Source of the DNA: Halorubrum cibi
Lineage (GTDB): Archaea; Halobacteriota; Halobacteria; Halobacteriales; Haloferacaceae
Direction of reading: 5' to 3'
DNA: 64,000 nt
NCBI RefSeq assembly: GCF_900182635.1
Contig: NZ_FXTD01000008.1
Location: forward strand, 123,459 to 187,458
Shown: positions 48,371 to 55,888 of the stretch, one piece after another
Layout of the letters: each line of letters starts with the position of its first letter
How positions within the stretch are numbered: position 1 is the stretch's first letter
Notes under the pieces: generated by a model
The model's database searches: none
What the model was told of the DNA's origin: nothing
Seen by the model: only the letters and a program-made list of their open reading frames with translations
Made by a program: the position numbers and the translations under genes

Positions 48371-48390
48371 GTTAGATAGTAATCTGAAAC

Positions 48391-49620
48391 ATGGAGGTGC
48401 GTCGAACTGCGCCGGTCAAGCTTGTTGTTCCCGATGAGCGGTACGACGACCTCCACGAATCCGCGCGACAGTTCCTTCACTGTGCGAATCGTGCCGCTGA
48501 ATTCTGTTGGGACGACGACTCCTACGCCAACTGCGTTACGGCGAACTCGACGGCACGGGACGCGCTCTACGAACAACTACGAGAGGAAACTGATCTTACT
48601 GCGAACCTCGTTCAAGAGGCGATCCGTCGTGCCGTCCAAGCGACGAAAGGATGCGTCGAACGGTGGAAACAGGGCAAACGCGTGAGCCAGCCGGAGTTCA
48701 CGTCGTGGAGCATGGTCTACGACAAGCGAAGCGCGACGTTCTACCGCAACCGTGTGTCTCTCTCGACTGTCAACGGGCGCGTCGAGTGCGACTTTGAACT
48801 TCCGGCGGATAGCCCGACTCCCTACGAACAGTACGTTCTCTCCGAGGACTACGAGTTCCGGGCGAGCACACTCCAATACGACAAGGCGACTGACGAGTTT
48901 TACTTCCACATCACGACGCGAAAGTACGATACCGACGAGTCCGAGGTTTCGGAAGATACCGAGCACCAAACAGTTCTTGGTATCGACCTCGGCGTCAACA
49001 GCCTCGCAGTAGCTTCGACCGGCACGTTCTGGCAGGGCGACGAATACGATCACTGGTGCCGTGAATTCGAGAAGCGACGTGGTGAGATGCAACAGCGCGG
49101 GACGCAAGCGGCGCACGACGCCCTGCTTCGCCTCGGAAAGCGGGAAGAAGCGTGGCGGAAACAGTACATCCACACCGTTGCCAACGAAATCGTCTCGGAA
49201 GCTGTCGATCACGATTGCGGTGTTATTGTGTTTGAGGACTTGACCAACATCCGAGAGCAACTTCCACAGGCGAAGTGGCACCACATCTGGGTGTTCCGAC
49301 ACCTCGCCGAGTATGTGGAGTACAAAGCGCCCGAACAGGGCGTCTCCGTGAAGCAAGTTGAGCCGAACCACACGTCCCAACGCTGTTCTCGAACGGACTG
49401 TGGGTTCACGCACGAGTCGAACCGTGACGGCGAACACTTCCATTGCCAGAAGTGTGGCTACGAGGTCAACGCAGACTACAATACAGCGAAGAATATCGGG
49501 CTACGCTATGCCCGAAAGCGACAACACAGACTCCGTTCCTCGCCCAAGTCGGGGAGCGGAGAGGCACCAGTAGACGTGCGTATAACTGGTGGGACGTTCA
49601 CGAGAGCAGAGCTCTCGTGA
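48391..49620 (+). CDS. tnpB: TnpB (IS200/IS605 type RNA-guided nuclease)
   Basis: A 409-residue TnpB. RuvC-like catalytic residues are Asp199 (GIDLGVN), Glu282 (FEDLTNI) and Asp362 (NADYNTAKN); the zinc finger has Cys332, Cys337, Cys352 and Cys355. The intact catalytic triad suggests an active nuclease guided by an omega RNA encoded at the 3' end. No TnpA is nearby, so it is an IS1341-type solo tnpB. A MITE is inserted just upstream, separating it from its left end. Confidence 0.92.
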   Translation: MEVRRTAPVKLVVPDERYDDLHESARQFLHCANRAAEFCWDDDSYANCVTANSTARDALYEQLREETDLTANLVQEAIRRAVQATKGCVERWKQGKRVSQPEFTSWSMVYDKRSATFYRNRVSLSTVNGRVECDFELPADSPTPYEQYVLSEDYEFRASTLQYDKATDEFYFHITTRKYDTDESEVSEDTEHQTVLGIDLGVNSLAVASTGTFWQGDEYDHWCREFEKRRGEMQQRGTQAAHDALLRLGKREEAWRKQYIHTVANEIVSEAVDHDCGVIVFEDLTNIREQLPQAKWHHIWVFRHLAEYVEYKAPEQGVSVKQVEPNHTSQRCSRTDCGFTHESNRDGEHFHCQKCGYEVNADYNTAKNIGLRYARKRQHRLRSSPKSGSGEAPVDVRITGGTFTRAELS

Positions 49621-49764
49621 GCCAACCAGAACGCTCCGCGTTCTGGTGACGTTGAACGGCAAGAGTCACCAGCCCATTGCTGGCGACTGATTGCTGGGAG
49701 TCCACATCAAAGCCCTACCCTCAACGAGCGAACCCCGTATGGGGGAGCGAAGTAGGGTAGTTTA
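49500..49764 (+). ncRNA. Candidate omega RNA / right end of the tnpB element
   Basis: The tail of tnpB and its downstream 140 bp contain several stem-loops, and the end has a stem CTACCCT (49715-49721) with AGGGTAG (49754-49760). Loop bases ACGAGCG and GAGCGAAG are typical of haloarchaeal tnpB element ends. TnpB omega RNAs are made from the tnpB 3' region, so this is the expected location; the exact RNA ends and guide cannot be read. Confidence 0.4.
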
Positions 49765-50253
49765 CATCCGGCGGTCGCGGAACGCGCGGATCACGTCCTG
49801 TCTGGCGATGAGCCCGATCAGGACTCCGTCGTCGTCGACGACCGGTAGGCGGTTGATGTCGGGGTCGCCGCCCGAGAGCAGCTCGAGCACCTCGTCCACG
49901 TCGTCGTCGGGGCTCACCGTGGCCGGGTCGGCGGTCATCACTTCGGCGATGGGACGATCGGCGTTTCGCACGAGGTCGATCCCGAGGTCGAGATCGCCCC
50001 ACGGCGGTTTTACCTGGTACGTCAGCGTATCGACGAACGGCGGGAGGCCGATCGGGATCCACAGCGTCTCCTCTTCCGGTTCGAACAGGTCGACGAGGTC
50101 GGACTCCGTGATCACGCCGATGACGACCCCGTCGTCGTCGACGACCGGGAACCCGGAGAAGGGGTTGCGGGCGAACTTGTGGAAGACGTCGCTCACGTCG
50201 TCGTCCGGAGAGACCGTCTTCACGTCCTCGACCATCAGGTCGCGTGCGTTCAT
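49762..50253 (-). CDS. CBS-domain protein
   Basis: A 163-residue protein with two CBS motifs: MNARDLMVEDVKTVSPDDDVSDVF ... GFPVVDDDGVVIGVITESDLV and a second ... RPIAEVMTADPATVSPDDDVDEVLELL ... RLPVVDDDGVLIGLIARQDVI. Between them a short Trp-rich segment (ETLWIPIGLPPFVDTLTYQVKPPWGDLD) is unusual. CBS pairs usually bind adenosine nucleotides; the ligand is unknown. The stop sits right next to the tnpB right end. Confidence 0.88.
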   Translation of the reverse strand: MNARDLMVEDVKTVSPDDDVSDVFHKFARNPFSGFPVVDDDGVVIGVITESDLVDLFEPEEETLWIPIGLPPFVDTLTYQVKPPWGDLDLGIDLVRNADRPIAEVMTADPATVSPDDDVDEVLELLSGGDPDINRLPVVDDDGVLIGLIARQDVIRAFRDRRM

Positions 50254-50405
50254 ACCTGAACCCTCGCGGTCACGGGTGGTAGTCGTTACGACGAGCGTCG
50301 CGTCGAGACGCGGTTGCGGTACGAACGACACGAAATCACGGAGGTCCGTCCGAAATCGTTCGTCTCGTCTTCGAGGACGGTAACGACGCCGACGGGTCCG
50401 GTCGA

Positions 50406-51539
50406 TCAGTTCCCGAAACCGTCCTCCCATCGGAAGGTCCCGTCGCGCTGGACGACTTCGCCGTCGACGGTCAGGATCGAATCCGCGCTCACGTCGCTTA
50501 TCATGTCGACGTGGACCGCGCTGTCGTTGCCCGGCTCGCCGTCCGGCAGGCAGGCGTCGTAGGCGCGGCCGACCGCGAGATGGACCGTGTCGCCCATCTT
50601 CTCGTCGAAGAGGATGGAGTCGGTGAACCGGTCGATCCCGCGGTTCATCCCGATGCCGAGCTCGCCGAGCCGACGGGCTCCCGGGTCCGTCTCGAGGACG
50701 CTCGCGAGCGCGTCCTCGCCCGCCTCCGCCGAGAAGTCGACGACCTCGCCCTCCTCGAAGACGAGGCGGACGTTCCTGACGCGGGTCGAATCGATCGTCA
50801 TCGGCACGTCGAAGAAGATCTCGCCCTCGGCGTCGTACGGCGCGGTGAACACCTCGCCGGAGGGCAGGTTGTGCGAGTCGTACGCCACCGATGCCGCGGA
50901 GTTGACCGCCGTCCGGCCCGCGATCGACATCGTCAGGTCGGTATCGGGCGCGTCCTCGCGTTCGGTGTGGATCCGGACCTCCTCGCCCGCATCGAGGATC
51001 CGCTTCATCTCCGCCATCTCCCCGGCGAGCGCCTCCCAATCGCGGAGGACGGCGTCGTAGACGAAGTCGCGGTATTCCTCGTAGGCCATCCCGGCCTGCT
51101 GGGCGAGGCTGCGGGTCGGATGGACCGTCGACACCCAGTCGGTGGCCATTCGCGCCTCGCGAACCGCCTGACGGGCCTTCGCGTAGGACCGGCGCGTGTC
51201 CCCGTCGACGTCGGCGGTTCCGGCCGTGTTTCGGCCGCCGCCCAGTCGGAGGTAGACGTCGGCCGCCTCGAAGAGGGCGCGGTCGACGGCGGGGTCGGGG
51301 AAGCCGTCACCGCGGGCGTCTCCGGCGGCGTCCTCGTGTGCCTTCAGGTACGCGCGAGTCATCTCCTCGGAGCCGTACAGCGTCGTCACGGCCGCGCCCC
51401 GTTCGCCGAGCGCCTCGGCGACCGCGACGCCGAGGTCGTGGGCGTCCTCGGCGACGCTCACGACGACCCGGTCTCCCGGATCGACCCGCGCGCTCCAGTC
51501 GACGAGCACTTCGGCGTGTTCGCGTACGCGTTCGTCCAT
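50406..51539 (-). CDS. M29 family aminopeptidase
   Basis: A 377-residue aminopeptidase T/AmpS-like enzyme. Family blocks include LRLGGGRNTAGTADVDGDTRRSYAKARQAVREARMATDWV, LPSGEVFTAPYDAEGEIFFDVPM, LGELGIGMNRGIDRFTDSILFDEKMGDTVHLAVGRAY and ends with VHVDMISDVS. Metal ligands are expected in the E/H clusters of these blocks. Cytosolic peptide degradation is the likely role. Confidence 0.9.
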   Translation of the reverse strand: MDERVREHAEVLVDWSARVDPGDRVVVSVAEDAHDLGVAVAEALGERGAAVTTLYGSEEMTRAYLKAHEDAAGDARGDGFPDPAVDRALFEAADVYLRLGGGRNTAGTADVDGDTRRSYAKARQAVREARMATDWVSTVHPTRSLAQQAGMAYEEYRDFVYDAVLRDWEALAGEMAEMKRILDAGEEVRIHTEREDAPDTDLTMSIAGRTAVNSAASVAYDSHNLPSGEVFTAPYDAEGEIFFDVPMTIDSTRVRNVRLVFEEGEVVDFSAEAGEDALASVLETDPGARRLGELGIGMNRGIDRFTDSILFDEKMGDTVHLAVGRAYDACLPDGEPGNDSAVHVDMISDVSADSILTVDGEVVQRDGTFRWEDGFGN

Positions 51540-51630
51540 GATCGACGAGTCGCGGGCGGGAGGTAAATCGGTGCCGGCGCGGTCGACCTGGAGACGCTCG
51601 AGGCGCACGCCCGCGACGCGTGAGAACTCG

Positions 51631-53430
51631 CTACTCCAGATCCAGGAGCGCCGCGACCTCGTCGAGGTAGTCGTCGTAGACTCCGACGGCCGACTCGATC
51701 GGGTCGGGCGAGGCCATGTCGATTCCGGCGAGTTCGACGACCTCGAGCGGGTAGTCGGAACCGCCCGCCTTCAGCATCTCGCGGTAGTCGGCCGCGGCGG
51801 ACTCGCCCTCCTCGAGGACGCGCTCGACGATCGCGGCGGCCGCCGAGATCCCGGTCGCGTACTGGTAGACGTAGAAATCGTAGTAGAAGTGCGGTATTCG
51901 CTCCCACTCGCGCTCGATGCCGCCGGTGAGTTCGGCGGGTTCGTAGTACTCGCCTTTGATGTCGGCGTACAGCTCGTCAAGCACGTCCGGCGTGAGCGCC
52001 TCGCCCGCCTCGACGCGCTCGTGGATCCGCTGTTCGAACGTCGCGAACATGGTCTGGCGGAACAGCGTGGATCGGAACCGTTCGAGGTACTCGTCGAGGA
52101 CGTGCGTCCGGAGCTCCTCGTCCTCGACGGTCTCGAGCAAGTGGTGGGTGAGGAGCGTCTCGTTGACGGTGGAGGCGATCTCGGCGACGAAGATGTCGTA
52201 GCTCGCGTCGTGCCACGGCTGGGCATCGCCCGCGAGCTCGGAGTGCATCGAGTGGCCGAGTTCGTGCGCCAGCGTGTACATTGAGGTCACGTCGTCCTGG
52301 TAGTTCATCAGGATGTACGGCTGGGTGTCGTAGGTCCCCGAGGAGAACGCGCCGGAGCGCTTCCCGCGGTTCTCGTAGACGTCGACCCAGCGGCTCTCGA
52401 GGCCCTCGGCCATCCGCTCCTGGTACGCCTCGCCGAGCGGCGCGACCGCCTCGACGATCCACTCGACGGCCTGGTCGTACTCCACGTCGGGTCCCTGATC
52501 GCCCGTCAGCGACATGTAGAGGTCGTGGCTTTCCAGCGTGTCGACGTCGAGTGCCCGCTCTTTCAGCTCGGCGTGCCGGTGGAGCGTCCCGAGGTTCTCG
52601 TCGACCGTGTCGACGAGCGCGTCGTACACCTCGACGGGGACGTTCGAGCCGTCGAGGGCGGCCTCGCGGGCGGTGTCGTAATCGCGGATCCCCGCGCTCG
52701 CGACGTGTTCGCGCACCGCCTTCTCGAGGCTCGTCCCCACGGTGTTTCGGACGTCGGCCCACTCGTCGTAGAAGGTCTCGTGAACCCGCTCGCGAAACGC
52801 GCGGTCCGAATTCGTCTGGAGCTTCGTGAAGTTGGCCTGAGTGATCTCCACTTCCTCGCCGTCGGGGTCCTCGACGACGCCGTAGCTCATGTCCGCGTTC
52901 GTCAGCATCGAGTATATCTCGCTCGGGGCGCTCGTGACCTCCGAGAGGTTCGCGAGCACCTCCTCGACCTCCGCCGAGCGCGTGTGCGGTTTCATCCGCA
53001 ACACGTCCTCCAGGTAGTGCTCGTACTCGGCGAGGGCGGGCTCCATCTCGAGGTACTCGGCGAGCCGTTCCTCCGTGAGCGACTGGAGCTCCGGCTGAAG
53101 GTACGAGATCGCGCTCGAGGCCTCCGACTGGAGCGAGGACGCTCTCGCGGACATCGCCTGGTACTCCTGGTTCCGCGTGTCCTCCGCGCTCCGGAGCTGT
53201 GCGTACACCGAGACCGCCGACAGCTCGCGAAACACCTCCTCTCGGAGTCTCAACAGCTCGAGGAGCGTCTCCGGGCTCTCCGTGACGCGACCCTCGTAGG
53301 CTCCGAGCTCGTCGATCCGACCCTCGACGTCCTCGTAGGCGGCCGCCCACGTCTCGTCGTCGGCGAACACGCTCTCGAGGTCCCACTTGTACGCCTCGTC
53401 GATCTCGGACCGCTCGGGAACCGAACTCAT
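51631..53430 (-). CDS. pepF: Oligoendopeptidase F
   Basis: A 599-residue M3 metallopeptidase. The zinc motif is HELGH (in TLAHELGHSMHSEL), with a downstream Glu in the FVAEIASTVNETLL segment. It is helix-rich throughout, as expected of PepF. It degrades oligopeptides in the cytosol. It is preceded by a 154-bp interval containing 16-bp tandem repeats. Confidence 0.94.
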   Translation of the reverse strand: MSSVPERSEIDEAYKWDLESVFADDETWAAAYEDVEGRIDELGAYEGRVTESPETLLELLRLREEVFRELSAVSVYAQLRSAEDTRNQEYQAMSARASSLQSEASSAISYLQPELQSLTEERLAEYLEMEPALAEYEHYLEDVLRMKPHTRSAEVEEVLANLSEVTSAPSEIYSMLTNADMSYGVVEDPDGEEVEITQANFTKLQTNSDRAFRERVHETFYDEWADVRNTVGTSLEKAVREHVASAGIRDYDTAREAALDGSNVPVEVYDALVDTVDENLGTLHRHAELKERALDVDTLESHDLYMSLTGDQGPDVEYDQAVEWIVEAVAPLGEAYQERMAEGLESRWVDVYENRGKRSGAFSSGTYDTQPYILMNYQDDVTSMYTLAHELGHSMHSELAGDAQPWHDASYDIFVAEIASTVNETLLTHHLLETVEDEELRTHVLDEYLERFRSTLFRQTMFATFEQRIHERVEAGEALTPDVLDELYADIKGEYYEPAELTGGIEREWERIPHFYYDFYVYQYATGISAAAAIVERVLEEGESAAADYREMLKAGGSDYPLEVVELAGIDMASPDPIESAVGVYDDYLDEVAALLDLE

Positions 53431-53510
53431 ACGTCCCCGTCGACCCCCTCGGCACTAAGCCTTGTCAAAGGCGGAAATGGGAGACCTCGAAACGGTCGAG
53501 GCGGGACGCA

Positions 53511-53583
53511 GTCAAAGCGGGAGGCGGTCGAAGCAGGAGGCGGTCGAAGCAGGAGGCGGTCGAAGCAGGAGGCGGTCGAAGCG
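53511..53583. repeat. 16-bp tandem repeat between rimI and pepF
   Basis: The unit GTCGAAGCAGGAGGCG occurs about four and a half times (one first unit diverged), ending at the stop codon of the acetyltransferase gene. The unit is not a multiple of three and lies in the intergenic gap upstream of pepF on the minus strand. It may be a replication-slippage product. Confidence 0.8.
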
Positions 53584-53584
53584 A

Positions 53585-54058
53585 TCACCCGCCGTGGATC
53601 CACTCCGCGAGGTCCACCACGAGCACGAGCGCGTCCTCGCCGTCGCGGTAGTACCGCTTCGCCCGCCGAACCGGCTCGAACCCCTCGGTCGCGTACAGCG
53701 ACCGAGCGGGATCGTTGCCCTCCCGGACCTCGAGCTTGACGACGGCCGCCCCGGCGGTTCGGAGCCGTCCGAGCCCGGCGCGCAACAGCGCCCGGCCGAT
53801 CCCTCGACCTCGAACGTCGGGGTGAACCGCGAGGTCCTTGATGTGGCCGATGTCGCGGCCGGCGTTCGGGGTGACGTCCGCGACGACGTACCCGACCACC
53901 GCCCCGTCCCGCTCGGCGACGAGGAAGGCCGGTTCGTCGATCAGCCGCTCGAAGGCGTCGTACGGCCACGGGTCCGAGAAGCACTCGCGTTCGATCCGGA
54001 GTACCGACAGGAGGTCGGCGCGCTCGACCGGGCGGATCGTCACCTCGGCGGGGGTCAC
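53585..54058 (-). CDS. rimI: Ribosomal-protein-alanine N-acetyltransferase-like (RimI)
   Basis: A 157-residue GNAT acetyltransferase. The acetyl-CoA motif VRGRGIGRALLRAG and KLEVREGNDPARSLYATEGF are typical of RimI, which acetylates protein N-termini. The start is GTG at 54058 (MTPAEVTIRPVERADL by translation); the upstream open frame is Arg-rich. It may precede pepF in a transcript. Confidence 0.85.
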   Translation of the reverse strand: MTPAEVTIRPVERADLLSVLRIERECFSDPWPYDAFERLIDEPAFLVAERDGAVVGYVVADVTPNAGRDIGHIKDLAVHPDVRGRGIGRALLRAGLGRLRTAGAAVVKLEVREGNDPARSLYATEGFEPVRRAKRYYRDGEDALVLVVDLAEWIHGG

Positions 54059-54107
54059 GTCCGCGCTTCGTGAGCGCCCGGAATAAACGCGACGGGCTCG
54101 TTCCGAC

Positions 54108-55808
54108 TCACCGTTCGATCCACGGCTTCGCGGCGTCGACCGTTGCCGGCGTCGGCGCACGGATCGCGAAACGGGCCCCGTCCGGGATCCGATCCGCGAT
54201 CCGCGGATCGGCTTCGATCGCCGAATTCGGTTCGACGACGTCGATCTCCCACCCGTGTGAGTCGACGATCTCGCGGACGATATCGAGGCCGTAGCCGGTT
54301 CCGTTGGTCCGCGTGGTGAAGCCGGAGTCGAAGACGTCCGGTCGATGTTCGGGGGAGATCCCGGGACCGTCGTCGGCGACGACGATCCCGCGATCGGTCG
54401 CGCTCACGACGACCGTGAGTGCGTCGTTTCCGGAGTCCGCTGGACTGTCAGTCGAACCGTATTCGACGCTGTCGCCGGACGCAGTCCGGCTGCCTGTGGA
54501 ACCGTGTTCCACACTGTCGCTGGATTCCGCCGGAATCCGGCTGCTAGTCGAGCCGTGCTCGACGCTGTCGCCGGGCTTCGCCCGGCTGCCCGTGGAACCG
54601 TGTTCCACACTGTTCCGAAACAGGTTCTCGAACGCCTGGCGGAGCCGTCCGCGGTCACCGCGGATCCGGGCGTCGTCGACGACGACGAGTTCCGCCTTCT
54701 CGTCGCCGGCGGTACCCCACGCGTCGTTGACGACTCCCTCGAGCGAGAACTCGGTCGGCTCGTCCATTCCCGACCCCTGCCGGGCGAGCGTCAAGAGCTC
54801 GCTGACCAGTTGCTCGATCCGGTCGGTCGCGCGCTCGCCGCGCTCCAACGGTTCGGTGTCGTCTTTCAGCCGCGCCATCTCCATCGATCCGCGGATCACG
54901 GACAGCGGATTCCGGAGGTCGTGTGAGACGATACTCGCGAAGCGGTCGAGCCGCTCGTTCCGATCGGCGAGCCGGCGCTCGCGCCGCTTTCGTTCGGAGA
55001 CGTCACGCGAGTTGATGACCAGTCGGCCGACCGCGGCGTCGTCGGGGAGCGCTCGCACCCGCGACTCGAGCCAGACCCAGTCGCCGTCGGCGGTCCGGTA
55101 TCGGTACTCCAACGCCTCGACGCGTTCGGGATCCGCGAGCGCCTCGTAGAACTCCGCCGTGATCCGGTCCCGGTCGTCCGGATGGACGTACCCGAGCGGG
55201 GATCGCCCGACGAGCGAGCCCTGCTCGTACCCGAGTACTCCCTCGACCGAGGGACTCTCATAGCGCACGCGGCCGTCCGCGTCGACGACGGTGACGATGT
55301 CGGTTCCGTACTCCAAGAACTCGCGGAATCGCTCGGGGAAGGTCCGCTCCACGTCGATGCGCCGTCCGGTGACGACCCGCCCGCCGAACTCCGGTGCGAG
55401 GTCGTCGTCGACGACGGATTCCACCCAGGCGTATCCGCCGTTCGCGCGGCGGATCCGATGGGTGACTCGCCGCTCGTTCGCGACCGCGGAGAGGGCGTCC
55501 GAGACCTCGTCTCGCTCGTTCGGATGGACGTACTCGAGGAAGTCGTTCCCGCGAATGGCCGCCCGATCGCCGCCGATCAGCGCCGGCATCGACGGCCCCG
55601 CGAACAGCACCTCGCCGTCGACGGCGACCGCGGCGAGGAACCGGTCGGGAGCGGCTCCGATCCCGCTCGACGCGTCGATCACCGAGCCGTCAGTGAGCGG
55701 CCGCTCCGTCCGATCCGTTCGGTTCCGGCCCCGGCGTTTCGAGCCCTCGTCGGCGGCGCTTGAAGCGACATCGGGGGCGGACCGTCGACCGGAGGAACGC
55801 GGTTCCAT
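54108..55808 (-). CDS. PAS-domain sensor histidine kinase with internal repeat
   Basis: A 566-residue cytosolic kinase. Residues 55-160 form one PAS-like domain (YVHPNERDEV), 165-275 a second (YVHPDDRDRITAEFYEAL). The phosphoacceptor is His296 in FASIVSHDLRNPLSVIRG. The ATPase domain has N-box FENLFRNSVEHG, G1 DDGPGISPEH and G2 GTGYGLDIVREI. Between the N-box and G1 lies a 60-residue insertion made of repeats of SVEHGST (about 399-461). No response regulator is adjacent. Confidence 0.9.
   Translation of the reverse strand: MEPRSSGRRSAPDVASSAADEGSKRRGRNRTDRTERPLTDGSVIDASSGIGAAPDRFLAAVAVDGEVLFAGPSMPALIGGDRAAIRGNDFLEYVHPNERDEVSDALSAVANERRVTHRIRRANGGYAWVESVVDDDLAPEFGGRVVTGRRIDVERTFPERFREFLEYGTDIVTVVDADGRVRYESPSVEGVLGYEQGSLVGRSPLGYVHPDDRDRITAEFYEALADPERVEALEYRYRTADGDWVWLESRVRALPDDAAVGRLVINSRDVSERKRRERRLADRNERLDRFASIVSHDLRNPLSVIRGSMEMARLKDDTEPLERGERATDRIEQLVSELLTLARQGSGMDEPTEFSLEGVVNDAWGTAGDEKAELVVVDDARIRGDRGRLRQAFENLFRNSVEHGSTGSRAKPGDSVEHGSTSSRIPAESSDSVEHGSTGSRTASGDSVEYGSTDSPADSGNDALTVVVSATDRGIVVADDGPGISPEHRPDVFDSGFTTRTNGTGYGLDIVREIVDSHGWEIDVVEPNSAIEADPRIADRIPDGARFAIRAPTPATVDAAKPWIER
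54426..54614. repeat. Palindromic repeat expansion inside a kinase gene
   Basis: Several palindromes alternate here, including GTGGAACCGTGTTCCAC twice, GTCGAGCCGTGCTCGAC, GCCGGACGCAGTCCGGC and CCGGGCTTCGCCCGG. They encode the SVEHGST-type repeats in frame. The same N-box-coding bases appear to be copied several times, so this looks like expansion of a palindromic element within the ATPase domain. Confidence 0.85.
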
Positions 55809-55888
55809 CTACTCGTCGAGAGTTCGGAGTGCGGGAGATAAACCCACCCGCTCAAATTATCAAAACGGAAACTACCGTGGACGCTCGG

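Noticed and set aside
48391..49620. Cas12-like effector
   Set aside because: Size (409 residues), lack of an array and similarity of its termini indicate TnpB of the IS200/IS605 type.
53511..53583. Possible CRISPR repeats
   Set aside because: The 16-bp units are directly adjacent without spacers, so they are a simple tandem repeat.
54426..54614. Possible CRISPR array because of regularly spaced palindromes
   Set aside because: The units are short, vary in length and keep the protein frame of the kinase; there are no spacers of uniform size and no cas genes.
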